Shown here: positions 42,150 through 48,857 of the stretch, piece after piece | How the letters are laid out: each line of letters starts with the position of its first letter | Position numbering within the stretch: position 1 is the first letter of the stretch | Assembly (NCBI GenBank): GCA_964384595.1 | Contig: CAYLLY010000001.1 | Location: 1 to 64,000, forward strand | Source: SCTG01 sp964384595 | GTDB taxonomy: Bacteria; Nitrospirota; Nitrospiria; Nitrospirales; NS-4 | DNA: 64,000 nt | Direction: 5' to 3' | The notes under the pieces: model-generated | What the model saw: only the letters and a program-made list of their open reading frames with translations | The model's database searches: none | Told to the model about the DNA's origin: nothing | Program-made: the position numbers and the translations under genes

Positions 42150-43460
42150 TCAGGGCGTAGGCCGCCCGACGGAGGAGTAGCGGAACCCGAGCGCGGCCAT
42201 GCGGGCCGGCTCGTACACGTTGCGAAGGTCCAGAAAGACCGGCCGCTTGAGGCTGCTCTTGATCCGTTCCAGATCCAGGTTCCGGAACTGGTTCCACTCC
42301 GTCATGAGGATCAAGGCGTCGGCGCCGGCCGCCGCCTCGTAGGCATTGGCGCAGAGCGTGACGGTCGGCAGCAGGTTGCGCGCCTCTTCCATTCCCGCGG
42401 GGTCGTAGGCCCGGACCTCCGCGCCTTCCTCCTGCAGTGTCGGGATGATGTCCAGCGCCGGGGCGTCGCGCAGGTCGTTGGTGTTGGGCTTGAAGGAGAG
42501 CCCCAACACGCCCAGGCGCGTGCCCCGCAAGGAGCCGCCGAGCGCGTCCCGGATCTTCTCGACCATCCGCTCCCGCTGCCTGACGTTCGCGCGGGCGGTC
42601 GCTTCCGCGATCTCCATGACGCACCCGGCTCGCCGTCCCGTTTGAATAATGGCGGCGATGTCCTTGGGAAAGCACGAGCCTCCGTAGCCCGGCCCCGCGT
42701 GCAGGAACTTCGACCCGATGCGGTGGTCCAGGCCCATCGCTTTGGCCACCACCTGGACGTTCGCGCCGACCCGCTCGCAGAGGTTCGCCACTTCATTGAT
42801 GAAGGAGACCTTGGTCGCCAGGAAGGTGTTGGAGGCGTATTTGATCATCTCGGCCGTGGCGACGTCCGTGAAGACGAACGGGGTCTCGATCAAATAGAGC
42901 GAGCGGTACAGGTCGCGCATGATCGCCTCCGCCTGGGGGCTGTCGGCGCCGATGACGACCCGGTTCGGCCGCATGAAGTCTTCGACGGCCGACCCTTCAC
43001 GGAGGAATTCGGGGTTGGACACGATATCGATACGCGCGGGTTGGGGGGCGTGCCGCGTGATCAAGTCGCGCAAGCGCTCGCCGGTTCCCACCGGCACCGT
43101 CGATTTCGTGACGATGACCTTGTAGCCGTTGAGGTGGGACGCGATGCCCCGCCCGACGTCTTCCACGAACGAGAGATCCGCCGAGCCGTCGTCCCGGGAC
43201 GGAGTCCCCACGGCGATGAAGATCGCCAGGCCGGATTCGACGGCCTTGCCCAGATCGGTGGTGAAGGTCAGCCGGCCCTCCGACAGCCCTTTGCGAACCA
43301 GCTCGGCCAGGCTCGGTTCGTAAATCGGGATGTCGCCTTTTTCCAGCAGGGCAATGCGACGCTCGTCCTTGTCCATGCAGGTCACCTGGACCCCGAATTC
43401 CGCGAAGCAGGCCCCGGTCACCAATCCGACGTAACCGGTCCCGATGACGCTGATGTTCAT
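42150..43460 (-). CDS. ugd: UDP-glucose 6-dehydrogenase
   Basis: 436 residues from the ATG at 43460, which has GGAGGAGGA 4-5 nt upstream; the 143 extra codons upstream are not coding. Motifs: VIGTGYVGLVTGACFAEFG (NAD-binding), IVTKSTVPVGTGERL, SNPEFLREGSAVEDFMRPNRVV, and GPGYGGSCFPKDIAAI with the catalytic Cys. It oxidises UDP-glucose to UDP-glucuronate for cell-surface polysaccharides. It is divergent from the CBS gene at 43566. Confidence 0.96.
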   Translation of the reverse strand: MNISVIGTGYVGLVTGACFAEFGVQVTCMDKDERRIALLEKGDIPIYEPSLAELVRKGLSEGRLTFTTDLGKAVESGLAIFIAVGTPSRDDGSADLSFVEDVGRGIASHLNGYKVIVTKSTVPVGTGERLRDLITRHAPQPARIDIVSNPEFLREGSAVEDFMRPNRVVIGADSPQAEAIMRDLYRSLYLIETPFVFTDVATAEMIKYASNTFLATKVSFINEVANLCERVGANVQVVAKAMGLDHRIGSKFLHAGPGYGGSCFPKDIAAIIQTGRRAGCVMEIAEATARANVRQRERMVEKIRDALGGSLRGTRLGVLGLSFKPNTNDLRDAPALDIIPTLQEEGAEVRAYDPAGMEEARNLLPTVTLCANAYEAAAGADALILMTEWNQFRNLDLERIKSSLKRPVFLDLRNVYEPARMAALGFRYSSVGRPTP

Positions 43461-43504
43461 GCTTCCTCCTCCTGCCGGCCGGCACGGCGGCGGCATCGGG
43501 GAGG

Positions 43505-43527
43505 AGTATAGCACAGAGGCCGGCCTC
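43505..43527. promoter_or_regulatory. ugd extended -10 and adjacent perfect palindrome
   Basis: On the minus strand, an extended -10, TGCTATACT (hexamer 43510-43505), serves ugd. Next to it is the perfect 12-bp palindrome GAGGCCGGCCTC (43516-43527), which directly abuts the -35 of the divergent CBS-gene promoter. A repressor bound there could affect both genes. Confidence 0.45.
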
Positions 43528-43556
43528 TTGACTGTCCGTGGCCCCTTCTCTACAAT
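43528..43556 (+). promoter_or_regulatory. Promoter of the CBS gene, leaderless configuration
   Basis: TTGACT (43528-43533, five of six), a 17-bp spacer and TACAAT (43551-43556, five of six). The ATG at 43566 is 9 nt after the -10 and there is no Shine-Dalgarno, so the transcript would have a leader of three bases or none. It is the clearest leaderless promoter of the window. Confidence 0.65.
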
Positions 43557-43565
43557 CCGCACGCT

Positions 43566-43976
43566 ATGGCGACCGGGGGATCGGCCATTCAAAGGCCCTT
43601 GGCGGTCATGATGAGCCGGCGGATTTGCTCCGTCGCTGCTTCCGCGCCGGTGATCGAAGCCGCCCGGACCATGCAGGAAGCGAAGGTCGGCGCGCTGCTG
43701 GTTGCGGAGGGCCCGGGGTATCTCGGGGTCGTCAGCGAGTCCGATCTGGTCCGCCGGGTGTTGGCCGTGGGCGGCGATGCGAATCACGTGCGGGTGGCGG
43801 ACGTGATGCAGGCGCCGATTATCACCATCGAGATCGACCGCTCCGCGCATGAGGCCAGCGATCTGATGGCGGAACGGGGCATCCGGCATTTGGCTGTGAC
43901 GGAGGATGGCAGGATCGTGGGCATACTGTCCGTGCGTGATTTGCTCCGATATTTCAAAAACTGGGGGACGCTGTAA
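43566..43976 (+). CDS. CBS-domain pair protein
   Basis: 136 residues. Two CBS domains: residues 17-72 (ICSVAASAPVIEAARTMQEAKVGALLVAEGPGYLGVVSESDLV) and 77-132 (VADVMQAPIITIEIDRSAHEASDLMAERGIRHLAVTEDGRIVGILSVRDLLRYF). A stand-alone pair binds adenine nucleotides and usually acts as a regulatory sensor. The start is fixed by the promoter at 43528. Divergent from ugd. Confidence 0.85.
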   Translation: MATGGSAIQRPLAVMMSRRICSVAASAPVIEAARTMQEAKVGALLVAEGPGYLGVVSESDLVRRVLAVGGDANHVRVADVMQAPIITIEIDRSAHEASDLMAERGIRHLAVTEDGRIVGILSVRDLLRYFKNWGTL

Positions 43977-43993
43977 CCCGTCGAGCGGCTCCC

Positions 43994-44008
43994 GGTGACA
44001 TGTTCACC
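43994..44008. promoter_or_regulatory. GGTGA-N5-TCACC inverted repeat before the cupredoxin gene
   Basis: GGTGACATGTTCACC is an imperfect 15-bp palindrome, 50 bp before the cupredoxin ATG at 44059. It could be an operator, but no -35/-10 pair is obvious around it. The remainder of the interval (43977-44058) holds an AGAGGAGG ribosome-binding site. Confidence 0.3.
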
Positions 44009-44058
44009 AGGCAAGCTTCAGCGCACTCAATCGTACAACCCCAGAGGAGGCAATCGGT

Positions 44059-44445
44059 ATGAAGAAGTCAATCGTGGTGGCGGCGCTGGCGGTCGTCATG
44101 CTTGTCGGCGTCGGACTGGTGTCCGTGGCGCCGGCGCAGGCACAAGATGGAAAGTTCGTCGCGGTCGAGATTGCGGGGACCAAGTTTTGGCTCGGCGGCG
44201 GGGATGTCGACCTGCGGTCAGGCCTCCGCACGGCCGGCGCGCTCACCTTCAAAGTGATCAACAAGCTGGATGCGGACCATGGGTTCGCCATCGACGCCTT
44301 GAAGGTCAAACAAGTCGTGAAACCCGGAGAAGAAGTGACGATCTCCGTTGCAATGGGAGATCTCGATCAGTCCCGTGCGGTGTATCAATTTTACTGCCAC
44401 CTGCATCCCGGACATATCGGCGGGACGCTGGTCGTCGTGAAATAG
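44059..44445 (+). CDS. Secreted cupredoxin-like copper protein
   Basis: 128 residues with a signal peptide ending near APAQAQDG. The mature domain has the cupredoxin strand pattern and ligand region: a first His in DADHGFAID, and C-terminal YCHLHPGHIGG, which supplies Cys and His ligands in the usual loop. The plastocyanin-type axial Met is absent; His or Gly occupies that region. It may carry electrons in the periplasm or bind copper. AGAGGAGG lies 9 nt upstream. Confidence 0.75.
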   Translation: MKKSIVVAALAVVMLVGVGLVSVAPAQAQDGKFVAVEIAGTKFWLGGGDVDLRSGLRTAGALTFKVINKLDADHGFAIDALKVKQVVKPGEEVTISVAMGDLDQSRAVYQFYCHLHPGHIGGTLVVVK

Positions 44446-44472
44446 CGTCGTCGTCGGCAAGCGCTGAAACGA

Positions 44473-44510
44473 AGAAGCCCCCTCGTCTCGTGCGAGACGA
44501 GGGGGCTTCT
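44473..44510. terminator. Perfect 17-bp stem terminator between cupredoxin and ferredoxin genes
   Basis: AGAAGCCCCCTCGTCTC (44473-44489) pairs without mismatch with GAGACGAGGGGGCTTCT (44494-44510) around a GTGC loop. The genes converge here. A short T-containing tail exists in both directions, though neither is a long T run. Confidence 0.8.
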
Positions 44511-44535
44511 CAATTTGGAGAGCCGGGGAGAGGCG

Positions 44536-44883
44536 TCAGTTGCGGACGCCGCTCCATACTTTGTTGGGGTCAATCTCCTTGTCGGGGTTCAGCCGCTTGG
44601 CCCGCTCCAGGAGGACTTCCGTCGATTCCGGATAGGCGGGATCGGAAATGCAGCAATTGTCCACCGGACACACGGCGGCGCATTGGGGCTCGTCGAAGTG
44701 CCCCACGCACTCAGTGCAGCGATCGTGCGTGATGACATAGATGTTGTCTCCGACGCCCTGGCCATCGCCCACATGATTGCCTTTTCCTTCCGCGTCGCTC
44801 CGGGTTTCGAAGATGGCCTCATTCGGACACTCGGGGAGGCAGGCCCCGCAGGAAATACACTCTTCGGTGATCAATAACGCCAT
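44536..44883 (-). CDS. 2[4Fe-4S] ferredoxin (YfhL-like)
   Basis: 115 residues from the ATG at 44883, which has GGAAGGAGG upstream. The first cluster motif is CISCGACLPECPNEAI and the second C-x2-C-x8-C-x3-C is CTECVGHFDEPQCAAVCPVDNC. A loop between them (ETRSDAEGKGNHVGDGQ) is longer than in classical clostridial ferredoxins, and a C-terminal extension (about 80-115) follows. It carries electrons in the cytoplasm. An upstream in-frame start at 44940 is less well placed. Confidence 0.9.
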   Translation of the reverse strand: MALLITEECISCGACLPECPNEAIFETRSDAEGKGNHVGDGQGVGDNIYVITHDRCTECVGHFDEPQCAAVCPVDNCCISDPAYPESTEVLLERAKRLNPDKEIDPNKVWSGVRN

Positions 44884-44975
44884 AACACTCGCCTCCTTCC
44901 CTATACTCCACACTTCACGGCACTTGCCGCCGCTATCCATCGTCGGAAGCCATCAGGAGAGATGGCCTGCAGCCG

Positions 44976-45185
44976 AGAGTTCATGATATGGTAGGCGAAA
45001 TTCTATGAGGGTGCGCAGGGTGTTGTCAACNNNNNNNNNNNNNNNNNNNNNNNNNNNNNNNNNNNNNNNNNNNNNNNNNNNNNNNNNNNNNNNNNNNNNN
45101 NNNNNNNNNNNNNNNNNNNNNNNNNNNNNNAGAGTTCATGATATGGTAGGCGAAATTCTATGAGGGTGCGCAGGGTGTTGTCAAC
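44976..45185. other. Scaffold gap 1: 100 N flanked by identical 55-bp ends
   Basis: Bases 44976-45030 and 45131-45185 are identical, with 100 N (45031-45130) between. This is the signature of two contigs that overlap by an assembly k-mer of 55 and were scaffolded without merging. The true sequence is probably continuous and 155 bp shorter. No gene is disrupted. No signal is seen in the flanks apart from the ferredoxin leader. Confidence 0.85.
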
Positions 45186-45270
45186 GTGATTTTTGGCGAA
45201 TGCATAGGCCTGAAGGCCTGTTTCGGCAAGAACAAAAGCCCCAGTTGGAACGAATGAGGTCTTGTCGTTG

Positions 45271-45747
45271 ATGGAAAAGCCCCAGGCGACGCGTGTGGGT
45301 GTCCTGGCCGTCCTGGCGTTAGGGCTGCTGATGGCGGGAAACTACTTCATGTCGACCAGCCAGGGCCCCGAGGCCATGCTGGTCAGTTTTCCCTCCGGCA
45401 CCCAACTACAGGTGGAGATCGCCGACAGTCCGTTGCTCCTGTACTCCGGGCTGGCTTTCCGGGACCCGATGCCGCCGGGGTGGGGCATGCTGTTCATCTA
45501 CGAGCGGGCCGATTTTTACCGCCGCAACACGCGCCAGTATCGCTTTCCCGTCGATATCATCTGGCTGGATGAAGGTAAACGCGTCCTGCTCATCCAGGAA
45601 AACGCCGCCCCCTGCGGAACCGAGAAGTGCCCCGAGTACGGGCCTCCTCAGGAAAAAGCCCGCTACGTGCTGGAAACGCTCGCCGGCTTCGCCGGCCGGG
45701 AGCGCCTGACTCCGGGAGTCGACTTGCGGTTCACCCTGCGACTTTGA
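45271..45747 (+). CDS. DUF192 family protein, membrane-anchored
   Basis: 158 residues from the ATG at 45271 (a TTG at 45262 is possible). An uncleaved signal or anchor (about 9-27) precedes the DUF192 fold: QLQVEIADSPLLLYSGLAFRDPMPPGWGMLFIYE, then YRFPVDIIWLDEGKRVLLIQENAAPC and GTEKCPEYGPPQEKARYVLETLAGFA. DUF192 proteins are extracytoplasmic small domains of unknown role. The promoter at 45744 begins inside the last codons. Confidence 0.85.
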   Translation: MEKPQATRVGVLAVLALGLLMAGNYFMSTSQGPEAMLVSFPSGTQLQVEIADSPLLLYSGLAFRDPMPPGWGMLFIYERADFYRRNTRQYRFPVDIIWLDEGKRVLLIQENAAPCGTEKCPEYGPPQEKARYVLETLAGFAGRERLTPGVDLRFTLRL

Positions 45748-45772
45748 CTCGCTGCGTCGTCTGACGTAAGAT
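45744..45772 (+). promoter_or_regulatory. Promoter of the chagasin-aminotransferase genes
   Basis: TTGACT (45744-45749, overlapping the DUF192 stop codon), a 17-bp spacer and TAAGAT (45767-45772). Transcription would begin near 45779, about 20 nt before the ATG at 45799, which is preceded by AGGAGTGAAGG. Confidence 0.45.
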
Positions 45773-45798
45773 ACCGCGCGCTTGGCCAGGAGTGAAGG

Positions 45799-46122
45799 AT
45801 GTCTGTCGGAACGGGGGAAGGCTGGAAAGAAGAGAAAGCCGTGGAAACCCGCGTCGGAGGGGCGGTGACCGTCCGCTTATGGGAAGACCGGACCCGCGGG
45901 GAAATCTACGTTCCAGCCTACGATCCGGAAACGTTGTCGCTGGTCAATGACGACTATGACCGCAGCTTCGGTGACAGCAACAATGCCATCGACTCCGGGA
46001 GACGGGTCTTCGAGTTCCGCGCGCTGAAGCCGGGCACCCATCGGATCGTGTTCGAAAAACGGATGGGCTGGAAATTCACGGCCGAGGATCGCCGGGTCTA
46101 TGTCGTGACGGTGGCTGGATAG
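45799..46122 (+). CDS. Chagasin-type (I42) peptidase-inhibitor family protein
   Basis: 107 residues. The sequence resembles the chagasin immunoglobulin-like inhibitor: VTVRLWEDRTRGEIYVPAYDPETLSLVNDDYD, a loop around GDSNNAID, then FEFRALKPGTHRIVFEKRMGWKFTAEDRRVYVVTV. Chagasins inhibit papain-like cysteine peptidases. There is no signal peptide, so it would act in the cytoplasm if the start is correct. It is followed 6 bp later by the aminotransferase. Confidence 0.68.
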   Translation: MSVGTGEGWKEEKAVETRVGGAVTVRLWEDRTRGEIYVPAYDPETLSLVNDDYDRSFGDSNNAIDSGRRVFEFRALKPGTHRIVFEKRMGWKFTAEDRRVYVVTVAG

Positions 46123-46127
46123 TAGGT

Positions 46128-46967
46128 GTGCCGGAGATCGCCTTCGTCAATGACGTCTTCATGCCGCTCTCCGAGGCGCGTGTCTCGGTCGAGGACCGGG
46201 GCTTCCAGTTCGGGGACGGCATCTATGAGCTGCTGCGAGTCTACGCCGGCGTTCCCTTTCACCTGAGCGATCATCTCGGGCGCCTTGAACAGAGCGCCCA
46301 GGCGATCGGCATCCCCCTGCCGTACACTCGGGACCGCTGGGCGGCGATGATCGCGGAGGCGGTCTCGCGCAGCGGCTTTGCCGACGCGAAAGTCTACATC
46401 CAGGTCACCCGCGGAGTCGCGCCTCGGGACCACATCCCGGCCGGCCCGATGGCGCCGACGGTCGTGGTCACGGTCCGGGCGATGGTCCCTCCCGCTGCCG
46501 GGCTGTACGCGGCCGGCGCGGACGTCGTGACCGTTCCCGATCTCCGGTGGGCCCGCTGCAACATCAAGTCGGTTGGTCTTCTGGCGAACGTGCTCGCCAA
46601 ACAGCAGGCCCGGGATGCGGGGGCCGTTGAGGCGCTCTTCGTGCGGGACGGTTATGTCCTGGAAGGCGCGACCAGCAATGTCATGACCGTCCGGAAGCGG
46701 TGTCTCGTCACGCCGCCGGAGGGGCCTCTGCTCCTGCCCGGCGTGACGCGCAGGGTGGTGCTGGGGCTGGCGCAGGCAGCCGGGGTGACGGTCAAAGAAC
46801 AACCAGTGGCGGAGGACGAGCTCCACGCGTCCGAGGAGGTTTTCCTGACGGGGACCACGATCGAAGTGCTGCCGGTCGCCCGGGTCAACGGGCGGCCGAT
46901 CGGGGCCGGCGCCCCGGGCCCGGTGACGAAGCTATTGATGGCCCGTTTCCGGGAGGCGCGCGGCTAG
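46128..46967 (+). CDS. Class IV PLP aminotransferase (D-alanine / branched-chain type)
   Basis: 279 residues from a GTG. Fold-type IV motifs: SVEDRGFQFGDGIYE near the N-terminus, the PLP Lys in NIKSVGLLANVLAKQQA, EGATSNVMTV and a C-terminal FLTGTTIEVLPVARVNG. D-amino acid transaminase, branched-chain aminotransferase and 4-amino-4-deoxychorismate lyase share this pattern; FGDGIYE with the RxH-less region favours D-alanine transaminase. Followed by the terminator at 47013. Confidence 0.82.
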   Translation: MPEIAFVNDVFMPLSEARVSVEDRGFQFGDGIYELLRVYAGVPFHLSDHLGRLEQSAQAIGIPLPYTRDRWAAMIAEAVSRSGFADAKVYIQVTRGVAPRDHIPAGPMAPTVVVTVRAMVPPAAGLYAAGADVVTVPDLRWARCNIKSVGLLANVLAKQQARDAGAVEALFVRDGYVLEGATSNVMTVRKRCLVTPPEGPLLLPGVTRRVVLGLAQAAGVTVKEQPVAEDELHASEEVFLTGTTIEVLPVARVNGRPIGAGAPGPVTKLLMARFREARG

Positions 46968-46973
46968 TTTTAC

Positions 46974-47003
46974 TTGCCATCTCGTGGCCAGCTGTGTTAT
47001 TTT
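46974..47003 (+). promoter_or_regulatory. Promoter of the rimP-nusA-infB cluster
   Basis: TTGCCA (46974-46979, five of six), an 18-bp spacer and an extended -10, TGTTATTTT (hexamer 46998-47003). Transcription would start near 47010, so the hairpin at 47013 would form the 5' end of the message. Confidence 0.45.
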
Positions 47004-47012
47004 AAAGCGGTG

Positions 47013-47039
47013 AAAGTGGGCTTGTGCCCACTTTTTTTT
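47013..47039 (+). terminator. Intrinsic terminator or 5' leader hairpin before rimP
   Basis: AAAGTGGGC (47013-47021) pairs with GCCCACTTT (47026-47034) around TTGT, followed by an unbroken T run to 47039. It is a textbook intrinsic terminator for the aminotransferase transcript. Since the proposed rimP promoter lies just upstream, it may instead cap the rimP mRNA or act in attenuation; conserved terminators in rimP leaders have been described in other bacteria. Confidence 0.75.
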
Positions 47040-47044
47040 CGGTT

Positions 47045-47602
47045 ATGACGGGTCGAGACCATCCCTTTGCGCCAGTCGGGGGCGTTCCTTCGGGAACTGC
47101 CCAAGCGTCCGATCGGGTCGTCTCCATTGTCCAGCGGATTGTCGAGCCTCTTCTCGCCTCACTCGGATTGGTGCTTGTCGAGGCGGAGGCGCGGGGGCGG
47201 GGACCGAAGACTCTGATTCGGGTGGTCATCGAGCGACCGCCGGATCAAGGGGAGGGAGCGGTTTCCGTCGAGGACTGCGAACGCGCCCACGTCTTGATCG
47301 GGCATGCGCTGGATGCGGAGGACCCCATTCCTCACGCCTATGTGCTGGAGGTGTCGTCGCCGGGGTTGGATCGCCCCATCCGGCACGTCCATGAATACGA
47401 GCGGTTCCAGGGCCGCCTAGCGCGTTTCAAGCTGGCGAAACCGGTGTGGGGGAAGGCGGTCCTGATCGCACGGATTCAGAAACTGGACGGAGCGCAGGTC
47501 TGGGTGGAAGTGGCGCCCGCGGGCAAGCGGGGCGGACACGCGGTTCCGGTCGCGCTCCCGCTGGCCGACATCCTGGAGGCCAGGCTGGAAGTGGAATTCT
47601 AA
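47045..47602 (+). CDS. rimP: Ribosome maturation factor RimP
   Basis: 185 residues from the ATG at 47045. RimP features: VVSIVQRIVEPLLASLGLVLVEAEARGRGPKTLIRVVIERP, SVEDCERAHVLIGHALDAEDPIPHAYVLEVSSPGLDRPI and a C-terminal KAVLIARIQKLDG domain. It helps mature the 30S subunit. The first 25 residues are an extension. An in-frame GTG at 47024 would lie inside the terminator hairpin and is rejected. It heads the rimP-nusA-infB cluster. Confidence 0.92.
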   Translation: MTGRDHPFAPVGGVPSGTAQASDRVVSIVQRIVEPLLASLGLVLVEAEARGRGPKTLIRVVIERPPDQGEGAVSVEDCERAHVLIGHALDAEDPIPHAYVLEVSSPGLDRPIRHVHEYERFQGRLARFKLAKPVWGKAVLIARIQKLDGAQVWVEVAPAGKRGGHAVPVALPLADILEARLEVEF

Positions 47603-47621
47603 GAAGAACGGAGCAGGTATT

Positions 47622-48839
47622 ATGGGTCGAGAGCTCCTGACAGTGATCGAACAGATCGGGCGTGAAAAGGGGATCGATGCGAATCGCATCCTCGAAGCCG
47701 TGGAGTCCGCGTTGCTCACGGCCGCGAAGAAGCGGTATGGCGCGGCGGAGAACATCCAGGTGCACATCGACCGCAAGAGCGGAGAGGTCGAGGCCATTTC
47801 GCTCAAGAAGATCGTGAACGAGGTGACCAACCCCAAATCCGAGGTCTCCCTGGCCGAGGCGCGCAAGGTGGACAGCGAGGCCGAACTGGGGGACGAGATC
47901 GGGTCCGTGATCGAAATGGAGGAGTTCGGCCGCATCGCGGCGCAGACCGCAAAGCAGGTGATCTTCCAGAAGGTCCGCGAGGCCGAATGGGAGGTCGTCC
48001 AGCGGGAGTATACGGCGCGGCAGGGCGATCTCGTCAACGGCATCATCCTCGGCCAGGAGCGCCGCAACTATATCGTCGACCTCGGCAAGACGGAAGCAAT
48101 CCTCCCGGCGCACGAGCAGATTCCGCGGGAGACCTACCGGCGGGGCGACCGGGTCAAAGCCTATCTCCTGGAGGTGAAGCGGACGCTGCGGGACGTGCAG
48201 GTCATTCTGTCCCGCACCCACCCCAATTTCATCGTCAAGCTGTTTGAAGCGGAGGTGCCGGAGATCGCGGAGAAGATCGTGGAGATCAAGGGCGTGGTCC
48301 GCGAGCCGGGCGACCGGACGAAAATCGCCGTCGTCTCGCGCGACCGCGCCGTCGATCCGGTCGGCGCATGCGTGGGGATGAAAGGCTCACGGGTCCAGGC
48401 GGTGGTGCGCGAGCTGCGCGGCGAGAAGATCGACATCATCGCGTGGACGCCGGATTCGCGGGTCTTCATCGCGGAGGCCCTGAACCCCGCCGTCATCGAA
48501 AAAGTGGGCGTGGACGAGGAAAAGAAGTCGGCGCTGGTAGTGGTCGGGGACAACCAGCTGTCGCTGGCCATCGGCCGCAACGGGCAGAACGTGCGGCTCG
48601 CCGCCAAGCTGACCGGATGGAAGATCGACATCATCGGCGCCAGCGAGTATGAGAAGGAACGGGTCGTGCGGGACCAGGAGACACGGGCCGCCATTGCGCA
48701 TCAGCTGCAGGAGCAGCACGCGCGACTGGTTGAAGCGGAATCGGCCGCGGCGGCCGCGCAGCAGGAGGCTCCCGCGGACGAGGGAAGTCCGGCGGCGGGC
48801 CAGGCCGAATCCGGGAACGAAGAGAAGGCCATCGGGTAA
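47622..48839 (+). CDS. nusA: Transcription termination/antitermination factor NusA
   Basis: 405 residues. The N-terminal domain (about 1-125) binds RNA polymerase, followed by an S1 domain (VNGIILGQERRNYIVDLGKTEAILP) and two KH domains (SRTHPNFIVKLFEAEVPEI, VGACVGMKGSRVQAVVRELRGEKIDII, VVVGDNQLSLAIGRNGQNVRLA). The C-terminal AR repeats of gamma-proteobacterial NusA are absent; the protein ends with a Glu/Ala/Gln-rich tail. It controls pausing and termination. Operon partner of rimP and infB. Confidence 0.96.
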   Translation: MGRELLTVIEQIGREKGIDANRILEAVESALLTAAKKRYGAAENIQVHIDRKSGEVEAISLKKIVNEVTNPKSEVSLAEARKVDSEAELGDEIGSVIEMEEFGRIAAQTAKQVIFQKVREAEWEVVQREYTARQGDLVNGIILGQERRNYIVDLGKTEAILPAHEQIPRETYRRGDRVKAYLLEVKRTLRDVQVILSRTHPNFIVKLFEAEVPEIAEKIVEIKGVVREPGDRTKIAVVSRDRAVDPVGACVGMKGSRVQAVVRELRGEKIDIIAWTPDSRVFIAEALNPAVIEKVGVDEEKKSALVVVGDNQLSLAIGRNGQNVRLAAKLTGWKIDIIGASEYEKERVVRDQETRAAIAHQLQEQHARLVEAESAAAAAQQEAPADEGSPAAGQAESGNEEKAIG

Positions 48840-48857
48840 CAAGGGGCGCGCACGGGC

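Noticed and set aside
44976..45185. A tandem repeat or target-site duplication
   Set aside because: The exact 55-bp length at both gaps and adjacency to 100 N indicate assembly overlap.
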